From Algiphilus sp965216485 (GTDB lineage Bacteria; Pseudomonadota; Gammaproteobacteria; Nevskiales; Nevskiaceae): 64,000 nt of DNA. The DNA lies in contig NZ_OZ244162.1 in assembly GCF_965216485.1 (NCBI RefSeq), positions 620,001 to 684,000 of the forward strand, written 5' to 3'. Position numbers and translations under genes: made by a program. Below, in pieces: positions 42,757 to 50,616 of the stretch; the stretch's first letter is position 1; every line of letters begins with the position of its first letter. Under the pieces are notes generated by a model. The model did no database searches and was not told where the DNA came from. It worked only from the letters and a program-made list of their open reading frames with translations.

Positions 42757-43391
42757 GTCGCGGCCGACCTGCCGCCTGACGGGAACAGCATGCACCCGAC
42801 CAGGCGCACGAATTCGTCCACCATGCGGCTGCGCTCCTTTTCTTCCAGATCAGCAAAGCCGATTTCGAGCGCGGTGTTGTAGGTCATTTGCCAGATCAAC
42901 CAGGTGTCCCGTTCGAAGTCGGGCAGCTGCCGCGCCTCCGGTGCCTGTGCACTTGCTGCACGTGCGTGCGAAAAGGCTTTTTCCTGCAACTGCAGAATGC
43001 GTGGCAGCCGTGCCACGAATGGAATTTCGCGCAACAACACCCGATAGAGCGCCGCCTTGGCATGCACCTCCTCCACCGTGGTTGCGAGCAGGTGATGCAG
43101 GCCTGCCTGTCCGCCCATCGCCACGACGCGCGGAAGATGGGCCGCCACACGCTCCACGAAGGCGTCCAGTTCCTGCACAGCAAGTGTCGCCACGATGGCC
43201 TCCTTGCCGGGGAAATATTCGTAGACACTGGCGATGCCGACCCCGGCGATGTGCGCGATATGATTGGTGGTGAGCCCCGCGTATCCCTCCGTCATCAGAA
43301 TCCGAGCCGCGGCGTCCAGAATGGCCTGAAAGGTGGCTCTGGAACGCGCCTGGTTGGGCTGCTTCTTCGGTTCGTAATCAGGGACTTGCAT
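42753..43391 (-). CDS. TetR-family repressor
   Basis: About 212 residues. N-terminal TetR helix-turn-helix: FQAILDAAARILMTEGYAGLTTNHIAHIAGVGIASVYEYFPGKEAIVATL. The C-terminal ligand-binding domain is divergent as usual. ATG 43391 (MQVPDYEPKK) is preferred over a TTG at 43424. It is divergent from the MpaB-like gene and probably controls it. A palindromic AGCAATTGCT lies between them (43440-43449). Confidence 0.87.
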   Translation of the reverse strand: MQVPDYEPKKQPNQARSRATFQAILDAAARILMTEGYAGLTTNHIAHIAGVGIASVYEYFPGKEAIVATLAVQELDAFVERVAAHLPRVVAMGGQAGLHHLLATTVEEVHAKAALYRVLLREIPFVARLPRILQLQEKAFSHARAASAQAPEARQLPDFERDTWLIWQMTYNTALEIGFADLEEKERSRMVDEFVRLVGCMLFPSGGRSAAT

Positions 43392-43439
43392 CCGCCGAGC
43401 GCTCCGCCGCGCCTTTTGCGCCAAACCCGAGTATATCCG

Positions 43440-43449
43440 AGCAATTGCT
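43440..43449. promoter_or_regulatory. Palindrome between TetR and MpaB-like genes
   Basis: A perfect 10-bp palindrome AGCAATTGCT, about 50 bp upstream of the TetR start and 80 bp upstream of the oxygenase start. Short palindromes in such divergent regions are often the TetR operator; that is inference here. Confidence 0.35.
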
Positions 43450-43528
43450 TGGTTTAAGCTGACCCAGCGCGGCGTGATTGGCGTCCGAGGTCATCCACAT
43501 CCATCCGTAATCAAGGCACAGCCCTGCG

Positions 43529-44500
43529 ATGTCCCCCGCTGACAGCACATCAGCCATGACCGCATCCGACGATCAGCCCGTACCACGGCCGCTGGGTCCG
43601 GACTCGCATACCTGGGCGGATTTCGGTTCCCTCATGTTCCACCTCATGCTGCCGCAGGCCTTCGTCATGCAGGTCGCCCATCCCACCATCGACGCGGGCG
43701 TGGGTGAGCATTCGGTCTACAAGACAGACCCGTGGGGGCGTATCCAGCGCTCGCACCGGATGCTCTGGCCGGTGGTCTACGCACGCCCTGACACTGCCGT
43801 ACGCAAGGGGGCGGCACTTCGCGCCTACCACCGCGCCATCAAAGGCGTAGACCGGCACGGCAGGCCTTATCACGCCCTCGAGCCGGAGGCCTATGGCTGG
43901 GTGCATATGACGGGCTTCGACGCCACCGTGCGTATGCACGCTCTGTTTGGAACCCCTTTGAGTGAAGATGCGCGACGCGAGGTCTTTCAGGAATGGCGTC
44001 GTATGGGGTTGATCCTGGGCCTGCGCGAGCAGGATCTGCCGGCTACCGAAGCCGCGTACTGGTCGCATCTGCACCGCATGATCGATGAGCGCCTGCAGCT
44101 GGGTGATGTCGCGTGTGATCTGCTGGATGTGCGCGCCTTTTCCCACTACCCGCGCCCGCCGGGGTCGCGCATCCCCAAGCCAATGTGGCGCCTGCTGCTG
44201 AAGGCGGTTGCGCCCGCAGTACGGCGCATGGTGGTGGGCACGGCCAATCCGCGCTTCCGCAGCCGTTTCCAGCTGCGGTGGACGCGCTGGGACGCGCTAT
44301 GGTTTTCAGCCTACGTCCACGTGCTGCGGGTGGTGCTGCGCCTGCTGCCGGAGCGCTGGCGCTACATCCCCCAGGCGCACGACGCCATGCTGGATGCCCG
44401 GCAGAACCCGGAGGCCTTCCTTTGGGAGCGCGACGTGGCGCACTCCCAAGGCGACACCCTCCCTCGCGTGCTGTCTTCGTCAATGGAAGTGCGCCGCTGA
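43529..44500 (+). CDS. MpaB-like oxygenase family protein (DUF2236)
   Basis: 323 residues. DUF2236/MpaB-family features: LPQAFVMQVAHPTIDAGVGEHSVYKTDPWGRIQRS with the proximal His, and MTGFDATVRMHALFG. The family includes the heme-dependent rubber oxygenase Lcp and fungal MpaB. Bacterial members are mostly uncharacterised oxygenases; heme binding is inferred from the conserved His. It is divergently transcribed from a TetR repressor and followed by a dienelactone hydrolase-type gene. The ATG at 43529 or 43556 starts it. Confidence 0.8.
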   Translation: MSPADSTSAMTASDDQPVPRPLGPDSHTWADFGSLMFHLMLPQAFVMQVAHPTIDAGVGEHSVYKTDPWGRIQRSHRMLWPVVYARPDTAVRKGAALRAYHRAIKGVDRHGRPYHALEPEAYGWVHMTGFDATVRMHALFGTPLSEDARREVFQEWRRMGLILGLREQDLPATEAAYWSHLHRMIDERLQLGDVACDLLDVRAFSHYPRPPGSRIPKPMWRLLLKAVAPAVRRMVVGTANPRFRSRFQLRWTRWDALWFSAYVHVLRVVLRLLPERWRYIPQAHDAMLDARQNPEAFLWERDVAHSQGDTLPRVLSSSMEVRR

Positions 44501-44570
44501 GGCATCGGCATTGTGTCCGCCGCCCGGCGGTGCAAAGCTGCGGTCCAACATCGACCATTGAGAGGCAGCC

Positions 44571-45380
44571 ATGTCCAACGAGGCATTGCCGGGCTTCACT
44601 ACAGAACGCTTCACCCACGAGGGCGAAACCCGCACGGTATTCCGGGCTGGAGAAGGCCCCGTCGTCATTGTCATGACTGAAGTCCCCGGGATTACACCTG
44701 CAGTTCATCAGTTCGCTTGTCGCGTCCGCGACGCCGGGTTCACCGTCTATGTGCCCCAGCTCTTCGGCACGCCGATGAAGGACTTCTCTCTTGCCTACGC
44801 CGCGCGCACTCTTTCGCGCGTCTGCATCTCCAAGACCTTCCGTGTGCTCGCATCCCGCGAGTCAAGCCCCATCGTCGATTGGCTGCGCGCGCTGGCGCGT
44901 CATCTGCACGACCGGCACGGCGGTGCGGGTGTGGGCGCCATGGGTATGTGCCTCACTGGCAATTTCGGGCTGGCGATGATGCTTGACGCGCCCGTGATCG
45001 CGCCCGTGCTGTCACAGCCCTCCCTTCCCTTTCCCATCGGTGCCGAGCGTCGGCAAGGGCTGCATGCCTCGGACGCCGCCATCGCCGCAGCGCACGACAA
45101 GATCGACAATGAAGGAGCGGCTATCCTCGCCCTGCGCTTCAAAGGCGACCCCGCCTGTCCCGGAGAACGCTTTGAGCGGCTGCGCCGCGAGTTCGGGAAT
45201 GCTTTCGAGGGCATCGAGATCGACGACAAGCACGCCAACCCCGAGGGACCCAAGCCCCCGCACAGCGTGCTGACCAACCATCTCATCGACAAGCAGGGCG
45301 AGCCCACCCGCGAAGCACTGGACCGCACCCTCGCCTTCCTGCGCGAACACCTGTACGCCGACACCGCTTCGTTACAATAG
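44571..45380 (+). CDS. Dienelactone hydrolase family protein
   Basis: 269 residues. Alpha/beta hydrolase of the dienelactone hydrolase type, with the Cys nucleophile in GAMGMCLTGNFG (Cys127) and an N-terminal VIVMTEVPGITP. The catalytic Asp and His are likely in the C-terminal third (LRFKGDPACPGERFERL, and NPEGPKPPHS). Dienelactone hydrolases act in aromatic or ring-opening pathways, but many are general esterases. AGGCAGCC precedes the ATG. Its stop codon overlaps the apparent -10 of the tRNA-Thr promoter. Confidence 0.82.
   Translation: MSNEALPGFTTERFTHEGETRTVFRAGEGPVVIVMTEVPGITPAVHQFACRVRDAGFTVYVPQLFGTPMKDFSLAYAARTLSRVCISKTFRVLASRESSPIVDWLRALARHLHDRHGGAGVGAMGMCLTGNFGLAMMLDAPVIAPVLSQPSLPFPIGAERRQGLHASDAAIAAAHDKIDNEGAAILALRFKGDPACPGERFERLRREFGNAFEGIEIDDKHANPEGPKPPHSVLTNHLIDKQGEPTREALDRTLAFLREHLYADTASLQ
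45373..45378 (+). promoter_or_regulatory. Apparent -10 element of the tRNA-Thr locus
   Basis: TACAAT, followed by a GC-rich discriminator (GCGCCCC) and, 11 bases after the hexamer, by GCCGGCG, the 5' end of tRNA-Thr. This is the geometry of a stringently controlled tRNA promoter. The -35 is weak. The tRNA copy it directly precedes is broken; the intact one starts 460 bp downstream. Confidence 0.55.
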
Positions 45381-45388
45381 CGCCCCTT

Positions 45389-45408
45389 GCCGGCGTAGCT
45401 CAGCTGGG
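45389..45408 (+). pseudogene. First 5' fragment of tRNA-Thr
   Basis: The first 16 bases are identical to the intact tRNA-Thr (GCCGGCGTAGCTCAGC), then TGG. After that a hairpin (CCGAAGC-CATGT-GCTTCGG) is inserted at the D-loop position, followed by CAGAGC, which resembles the D-stem 3' strand. The anticodon and T arms are missing. It stands directly behind the apparent tRNA promoter. Confidence 0.6.
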
Positions 45409-45708
45409 CCGAAGCCATGTGCTTCGGCGGGCAGAGCAGGGCCGGCCGCAACGCGGTCGGCGGGTGTACAGAAAGTACACCCAGGGCTTTCGCGCGGCGC
45501 AGGACGCACAGCGCGAAAGGTCTGCCCCGGGTCACTTTGCGAGGGCGTGACGCGACCGAATACCCAGTGGGTATTCGCAGCGCGTTGCGCGGGCGGGCCA
45601 AGGATGGCCCGGCCAGGGTTGCTTGGCGAGACAGGAGTCGAGCCTAGAACCGAGCCGAGCTTAGTGACTGCGGCCAAGTTTGCGCGGCAGTTAGTATTGG
45701 CAACCCAC
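45409..45708 (+). repeat. Hairpin-rich non-coding stretch in the tRNA-Thr locus
   Basis: Nothing protein-like fits here. At least four perfect hairpins are visible: CCGAAGC/GCTTCGG (45410-45428), GGGTGTAC/GTACACCC (45462-45482), CTTTCGCGC/GCGCGAAAG (45487-45519) and CGAATACCC/GGGTATTCG (45557-45577). The density of inverted repeats suggests a repetitive extragenic element. A shorter version without most of these hairpins follows the second tRNA fragment. Confidence 0.55.
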
Positions 45709-45727
45709 GCCGGCGTAGCTCAGCAGG
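45652..45727 (+). repeat. 76-bp direct repeat, copy 1
   Basis: Identical over 76 bp to 45792-45867, offset 140 bp. It consists of 57 bp of upstream sequence plus the first 19 bases of tRNA-Thr (from 45709). The identity ends exactly where copy 1 turns into the D-loop hairpin and copy 2 continues into the intact tRNA. Confidence 0.9.
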
Positions 45728-45848
45728 GCCGAAGCCATGGGCTTCGGCGGGCAGACCAGGACGGTCTGCCCCGGGTCACTTTGCGAGGCAGGAGCCGAGC
45801 TTAGTGACTGCGGCCAAGTTTGCGCGGCAGTTAGTATTGGCAACCCAC
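45709..45848 (+). pseudogene. Second 5' fragment of tRNA-Thr with hairpin insert
   Basis: Starts with the same 19 bases as the intact tRNA, then the CCGAAGC/GCTTCGG hairpin, a GGGCAGACC/GGTCTGCCC hairpin (45749-45771) and the second copy of the 57-bp upstream sequence. It is a shortened version of the 45389-45708 unit. Confidence 0.6.
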
Positions 45849-45867
45849 GCCGGCGTAGCTCAGCAGG
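45792..45867 (+). repeat. 76-bp direct repeat, copy 2
   Basis: Second copy of the repeat at 45652-45727. Its last 19 bases are the start of the functional tRNA-Thr. Confidence 0.9.
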
Positions 45868-45924
45868 TAGAGCAGCGCACTTGTAATGCGAAGGTCGGGA
45901 GTTCGATTCTCTCCGCCGGCACCA
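45849..45924 (+). tRNA. tRNA-Thr (anticodon TGT)
   Basis: A complete 76-base cloverleaf including encoded CCA. Acceptor arms GCCGGCG and CGCCGGC pair fully; D arm GCTC/GAGC; anticodon loop CTTGTAA gives TGT; T arm has GTTCGATTC. It reads ACA codons and, by wobble, other Thr codons. Two broken 5' copies precede it, so its transcript probably starts at the promoter near 45373 and carries a long leader removed by RNase P. Confidence 0.95.
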
Positions 45925-45985
45925 ATGGGGTGAGGCCCGCCGCGGCGTGTTGCCGTGATCGAGCGCTTCAATACGGGACCTTCGA

Positions 45986-46216
45986 TTACTCGCCCCGCTG
46001 ATAGCGCCTGAGTTCTTCGAGGTCGTAGCCGGTATCGTTGTCGATGAATTCGTCCGCCATGAAGTCGTCCTTCTTGGGCACGACGAAGACCTGACTCACG
46101 ATCGAACGCGCGATCCGGTCAAAGACGGTGCGGTTGCGCGCGCCGCGATGGGCAAGCGCAATCATGAGCTTGCCTACCAAGTCCGCGCGCCAGGCATTAA
46201 GCAACCGGAATAGCAT
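45986..46216 (-). CDS. Small protein coupled to the molybdopterin enzyme
   Basis: 76 residues: a basic, amphipathic N-terminal part (MLFRLLNAWRADLVGKLMIALAHRGARN) and an acidic C-terminus (DDFMADEFIDNDTGYDLEELRRY). It starts 20 bp inside the end of the molybdopterin gene, which implies translational coupling. No family is recognised. It could be an accessory or membrane-association factor for the enzyme; that is inferred only from position. Confidence 0.6.
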   Translation of the reverse strand: MLFRLLNAWRADLVGKLMIALAHRGARNRTVFDRIARSIVSQVFVVPKKDDFMADEFIDNDTGYDLEELRRYQRGE

Positions 46217-48479
46217 CGGCGGTTCCTTTCGCTTCGGCGTGTTCGGTCGTCAGCTTATTGATGCGGCAGGGAATGCCCTTCAGGTGCGGGATGCCCTGCT
46301 CCTGGTCGAAGTAGTCGGGGTCGTCCCGGCAAAGCTGGGCATCGGCGTGCAGGATGGCACCGGAGAGTTTGCCGGCGCCGCGTTCCATCTCCGGTTTCCA
46401 CCATCCATGCGGGATGCGTAGCAAATCATCCGGCATCGAGGGGTTGATCTCGATCTGCATGCGGATCGAGGCCAGCTCATTCGCGACATCAACCCATTCA
46501 TCGTGCACGACGCCCCAGTCTCTGGCGGTCTTCTCGCTGAGATAGGCTCGCGGCTCGGGGACTCTGGCGCGCATTTCGGGAATATGCCGGCCGCTGGTTT
46601 GGAAGTACGGATCCTCGCGAACGCCCGTGAACATCATCAGCGGATAGTCCTCGGGCATGGCGGGATCTTCACGGAAATAGGGCAGCGGGTCGAAACCGAG
46701 GTTCTCAAGAATCGAGGATTTGAGTTCCACCTTGCCGGAAGGCGTTGCAAAGCCGGTCTGTTCGTATTTCTTGTACTTGACCGGCTCGAAGTGCACATCC
46801 GTCGTTGCGCAGAATTCCTTGAAGGACTTGCCCAGCCCTTTCAACCGATAGTCGTAGAACTCGTAGATATCCTTCCACGGAACGAGCTCGGGCTTGCCGA
46901 GGGCGTTGGCTAACAGCTTCCAGAATTCCCAGGTGCTCTTGGCCTCCCCCATCGGTTCCATGCTCTGTTCGGAAGGCCGCACGAAGCTGATCCACTCGAA
47001 CAAGTCGGACAGCCAAGGCCGCTCGTGCCAGGTGTCGCCGGGCAGGACGTAATCGGCGAGCTGCGCACTCGGGGTCATGAAGTGGTCCTGAACCACAATG
47101 AGGTCCTGATTCATCATGCCCTTGATGATCCGATTCATGTTCGAGTAACTCATGACCGGATTGTTGCCGATGACGAAGAAGGCCTTGACCGCATAAGGCC
47201 CTTCACCCGCCATCGCCTTGAAGACGGCAGGTGGGTTGGCCATGTAGCAACCCACGACCTGATTGATGTATTCGTGCCCCCAGACCCGTTTCATGGGCCC
47301 GCGCAGGGCTTCCTGCCCACGGTAGGTGTAGACCGGGTGCGCGTCGCTGCCGAGCTGTTTCATTTGCTGTTCGCGTGGCAGGACGTGGTGCATCTCGATC
47401 TGCGAATCGTTGATGACCCCGGATACGAGACCGTGGAAGGTTTCCCCACCGCGCACATCGAGATAGCCACAGATGGCGCGCAGAATGCTCTGCAGTCGGA
47501 TGGCGGACGTCGAGTTGCGCTGCATGTCGGTGATCGGCGTCCACGGGATAATCGACGGTCCCTCGGTGGCGTACATGCGCGCCGCCTTGGCGATCATTTC
47601 GGGGTCGCAGCCGGTGAGCTTGGCAACACGTTCGAGTGGGAATTCGTTGACACGCTCGCGCAGTTCATCGAAGCCCTCGCACCATTTCTCGACGAAGGCC
47701 TTGTCGTAAAGCCCCTCATCGATGATGACCTTCAGCCAGCCAAACATCATGGCAGCGTCACTACCCACCTTGAGCGGCAGGTAGATGTCTGCGCGCTTGG
47801 CACTGCTGCTCTCGCGCGGATCCAGCACGATGAGTTTGGCACCGCGAGCCTGGGCCAGGCGGATGTAGTTGTAGATCATCACCCAGCTGTGCCGGCGCGG
47901 GTTGTGGCCGAACAGCACAATGCATTTGGTGGAGTGGAAATCGCCTAAAGGGAACCAGCCGTACGTCAGGCGATTGACCGCGGCCGTATTGCCGGCACAG
48001 AGCGAGACTCCGGAGATCCAGTTCGGCGAACCCACATGATTCATGATGCGGCGACCGAGGCCGTGGTCCGTTCCGCTGTTCCACTGACTGGTGGACACCG
48101 CCCAGGCCTCGGGTCCGTGCTCTTCGATGACGGCGGACAGACGCGCACCGATGTCTTCCATCGCCTCTTCCCAACTGACGCGCTCCCATTGGTTGGAACC
48201 GCGTGGGCCCACGCGTTTCAACGGGTAGAGCACGCGGTCCGGGTGCGAGAAGCCCTTGGGCGTGACAATGCCTTTCATGCAAATGTGGTCTCGGAATATC
48301 GGGTTATCCGAGGAGCGCACGCGCACGACCTGTCCGTCGATGGACTCAGTCACCACCGCACATTGCATGTCGCAGCTCTGACAGAGCGCGCGCTTGGATA
48401 CCACCCCTTTTCGCGCGTCCCGAATGACCGGCTTGGTGTAAGGATGCGCTTCTTCTCCAATCGGAATCGGTGCCGGCAT
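46197..48479 (-). CDS. Molybdopterin (Mo/W) enzyme, acetylene hydratase-like
   Basis: About 760 residues, DMSO-reductase superfamily. N-terminal [4Fe-4S] motif CQSCDMQC (Cys 46, 49, 53 counting from a frame 12 residues longer) with a fourth Cys in HICMKG. An Asp directly follows the second Cys, as in acetylene hydratase, where that Asp is catalytic. The likely metal ligand is the Cys in GVSLCAGNTAA. Other family patterns: DRVLYPLK, LIVLDPRESSSAKRADIYLPL and VADYVLPGDTWHERP-like QLADYVLPGDTW. No electron-transfer subunit or membrane anchor is encoded nearby, which suits a non-redox hydratase-like role. ATG 48479 has AAGGAGA upstream. Tungsten use and substrate are inference. Confidence 0.82.
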   Translation of the reverse strand: MPAPIPIGEEAHPYTKPVIRDARKGVVSKRALCQSCDMQCAVVTESIDGQVVRVRSSDNPIFRDHICMKGIVTPKGFSHPDRVLYPLKRVGPRGSNQWERVSWEEAMEDIGARLSAVIEEHGPEAWAVSTSQWNSGTDHGLGRRIMNHVGSPNWISGVSLCAGNTAAVNRLTYGWFPLGDFHSTKCIVLFGHNPRRHSWVMIYNYIRLAQARGAKLIVLDPRESSSAKRADIYLPLKVGSDAAMMFGWLKVIIDEGLYDKAFVEKWCEGFDELRERVNEFPLERVAKLTGCDPEMIAKAARMYATEGPSIIPWTPITDMQRNSTSAIRLQSILRAICGYLDVRGGETFHGLVSGVINDSQIEMHHVLPREQQMKQLGSDAHPVYTYRGQEALRGPMKRVWGHEYINQVVGCYMANPPAVFKAMAGEGPYAVKAFFVIGNNPVMSYSNMNRIIKGMMNQDLIVVQDHFMTPSAQLADYVLPGDTWHERPWLSDLFEWISFVRPSEQSMEPMGEAKSTWEFWKLLANALGKPELVPWKDIYEFYDYRLKGLGKSFKEFCATTDVHFEPVKYKKYEQTGFATPSGKVELKSSILENLGFDPLPYFREDPAMPEDYPLMMFTGVREDPYFQTSGRHIPEMRARVPEPRAYLSEKTARDWGVVHDEWVDVANELASIRMQIEINPSMPDDLLRIPHGWWKPEMERGAGKLSGAILHADAQLCRDDPDYFDQEQGIPHLKGIPCRINKLTTEHAEAKGTADAIPVA

Positions 48480-48827
48480 GCTGTCTCCTTCTCGTCGGGT
48501 CAACGCGCAATTCAAGGGAGTGTTTCACGGCTGGCATGACGTGGGCATCACTTCCACCCGTTGGCCCGGCACGGGGTACGTCCGGTCCACTCGTCACCAT
48601 GCCTCTTCGACGGCGGGATTGCACCTTTCGGAAGAAGGGGCCCAGGGCGCTAAGAGCGCCCTAGGAGCGATACCGCGCGCCCATGCAGCGGGCGTGCCCA
48701 TCGGCGCGGCGCCTCCGTCAGAAATTTATTTTCTTTTCATGTGGCTCACAGGATTTGCTCACCGTCCTGGGGGCATTCTGCACGCGTGCTGGATCACTGC
48801 GTTTCTGACCAACAAAAGGAGTGTGAA
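48480..48827. other. Intergenic region between two divergent genes
   Basis: 348 bp without a convincing gene. It contains a perfect 8-bp hairpin AGGGCGCT-AAG-AGCGCCCT (48644-48662) and an A/T-rich tract at 48721-48740 that may belong to the promoter of the secreted NTF2-like protein. The divergent molybdopterin gene must also have its promoter here. Confidence 0.5.
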
Positions 48828-49376
48828 ATGAAAAACAAGCGTATGACTGTGATGGCCGTTGGTGGCGGTGCGGTTGCGCTGGCGGCAGTAATGACGGTGG
48901 GTGCAGCTAAGAAGGATATGGCCTTTACGCCCGCCGAGATCGAGGCCGCGCAGACCGCCTGGGCGGAAGGCATTGTCGCCATCGGTGCGACCAAGACCGA
49001 AGGCGGTGACTACAGCGCCCGTGCCGCTGAGCACATTCGCACCTTATATGCATATGGCAAGGCGCCGGTGCTGTTCAAGCCCACCAAGGCGGCGGAAGAG
49101 CAGTTCCGCGATACCTACGAAGAGGCGCATTCCTACTTCGTCGGTGGTGACATCAAGGAAGACGGCGGCTTTGCCATCAACCCGTGGACCGCGGTGCGCT
49201 TCGAGAATGAAGGCCTGTACATCGACTCCGACTCCGCCGTGGCGATGGGCAACTATTACTTCACCACCCCGGAAGGACAGGAAGTGAAGGTCGAATACAC
49301 CTTTGGCTACATCCCGGGCAAAGATGGCCAGCCGCTGATCAACGTGCATCATTCCTCGCTGCCGTTTTCGCCCTGA
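48828..49376 (+). CDS. Secreted NTF2/SnoaL-like protein
   Basis: 182 residues with a signal peptide (hydrophobic residues 8-25). The mature domain has FTPAEIEAAQTAWAEGIVAIG, PVLFKPTKAAEEQFR, FAINPWTAVRFENEGLYID, MGNYYFTTPEGQEVKVEYTFGY and HHSSLPFSP, the pattern of a small SnoaL/NTF2-like family sometimes labelled phosphoribosyl-AMP cyclohydrolase in databases, apparently in error. The true activity is unknown. The ATG at 48828 has AAGGAG. Monocistronic. Confidence 0.7.
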   Translation: MKNKRMTVMAVGGGAVALAAVMTVGAAKKDMAFTPAEIEAAQTAWAEGIVAIGATKTEGGDYSARAAEHIRTLYAYGKAPVLFKPTKAAEEQFRDTYEEAHSYFVGGDIKEDGGFAINPWTAVRFENEGLYIDSDSAVAMGNYYFTTPEGQEVKVEYTFGYIPGKDGQPLINVHHSSLPFSP

Positions 49377-49413
49377 TGAGTACTTCTCCTCTCTGAGAAG
49401 GGCGGACCTTGAC

Positions 49414-49443
49414 TGTGCGTGGAGCCCTAGGGCTCCACGCACA
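49414..49443. repeat. 30-bp perfect palindrome
   Basis: A perfect palindrome centred on CCCTAGGG with arms TGTGCGTGGAGCCCT and its complement. No spacer and no T-run. It lies 38 bp after the NTF2-like gene, where it may end or protect the transcript; a DNA-binding site is the alternative. Confidence 0.7.
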
Positions 49444-49578
49444 AGGCGCGGTCTCCCCGAACAGCCCCTGCGCTAGCCCGAAGCATCGGCAGCGCACGAC
49501 ACGTATCTTCGTGCGAAGCCGCACTGTCATCGGCGCGATCTATCCTGAAGCCTGATCCCTGGCTGTGGATGTGCTTCA

Positions 49579-50616
49579 GTGACGACTCGTGTGACCAGGC
49601 GGTCCGCCCACATCACCTTGCTCCTCGTGGCGGGTACGCTTGCCGTTGGCTGCAGTGGCGACGCTGCACGCGACCCACCGGGCGATGCACCGCGCACCGC
49701 GCAGCCGTTGCGCGCAGTGACCTTCAATACCGGGACCCCGCAGTGTTCTCGCGCGCCAGACTCCGAATACAGTTGCGAGGATGCAGAAACGGCCAGCGAG
49801 TGGTACGGCACGGGCCTGGCGCATTTGGCCTTGATGGCCGACGTACGCGCCTTCTTCGATGCGCTTGCGCCGGACATCGTGGCGATCCAGGAAATTTTTC
49901 ACGCTCCGAACTGCCTGGAGATTCCTGAGGCCCACCACGCCGGGTTCATCTGCGAGGAATGGGCGCCGGGGGATGACACGGTCATCACGCGCGTGCTGGG
50001 CCCTGATTATCAGGTGGCCTGTCATCAAGGCCGACCCGACAAATGCCTTGCGGTGCGAAGGGATGTGGGCCGTTTTCGCGGTTGCCAAGACCGCTTTTGC
50101 CCGGACCGGCTCGCAGGCGGTATCACCGAAGATTGCGGCGGCGGTACGCGCATCGGGCGGGGCGTCATTGACCTCGTCGCTGGCGAGTCGCTGACCGTGG
50201 TGAACATCCATGGCACGTCGGGTGCGACCGTGGAGGATCAGAACTGTCGGGTGGAACAATTCGAGCAGGTCTTCGTCGACCTGCGTGATGGCTCCGGCAT
50301 GCCAGCCGCCAACGGGCTGCGCAATATTGTGCTGGGCGACCTCAATACCGACCCCGGGCGCCTGGCATTGATCGATCCCAGTGCCCGCACCTGGAATACC
50401 TACGTCGGCGAGGGGCGTGCCTTCGTGCAAATCTCCGAGACGGGGCTGCTGGCGGCCCCCACCTACGCCAATCTGCTGAACATCGACCATGTGGCCAGCG
50501 ATGCCTTCCGTGGCGATTGTTTTGCCGGCACCGCCACCGAGACCACTGCGTTTGATCATGTGCCGATCGTTTGTGATCTGCGTCCTCTTGGTAGCGCAGA
50601 GCTGGCAGCGCCCTAG
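49579..50616 (+). CDS. Exported endonuclease/exonuclease/phosphatase-family lipoprotein
   Basis: 345 residues with a lipoprotein signal ending in LAVGC (Cys about 25). The EEP fold is suggested by AVTFNTG near the start, the metal-binding Glu in DIVAIQEIF, VVNIHGTSG, NIVLGDLNTDPG and the C-terminal IDHV and TAFDHVPIVCD. It has an unusually high number of Cys for the fold, consistent with periplasmic disulphides. The substrate (nucleic acid, phospholipid or inositol phosphate) cannot be decided. The start is GTG. Confidence 0.75.
   Translation: MTTRVTRRSAHITLLLVAGTLAVGCSGDAARDPPGDAPRTAQPLRAVTFNTGTPQCSRAPDSEYSCEDAETASEWYGTGLAHLALMADVRAFFDALAPDIVAIQEIFHAPNCLEIPEAHHAGFICEEWAPGDDTVITRVLGPDYQVACHQGRPDKCLAVRRDVGRFRGCQDRFCPDRLAGGITEDCGGGTRIGRGVIDLVAGESLTVVNIHGTSGATVEDQNCRVEQFEQVFVDLRDGSGMPAANGLRNIVLGDLNTDPGRLALIDPSARTWNTYVGEGRAFVQISETGLLAAPTYANLLNIDHVASDAFRGDCFAGTATETTAFDHVPIVCDLRPLGSAELAAP

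Noticed and set aside
45409..45708. Insertion sequence or CRISPR
   Set aside because: No transposase, no regular spacers; only scattered inverted repeats and one 76-bp duplication.
45417..45804. Short frames in the tRNA-Thr repeats
   Set aside because: They consist of hairpin arms and Arg/Gly-rich translation with no start signals; better read as non-coding repeat.
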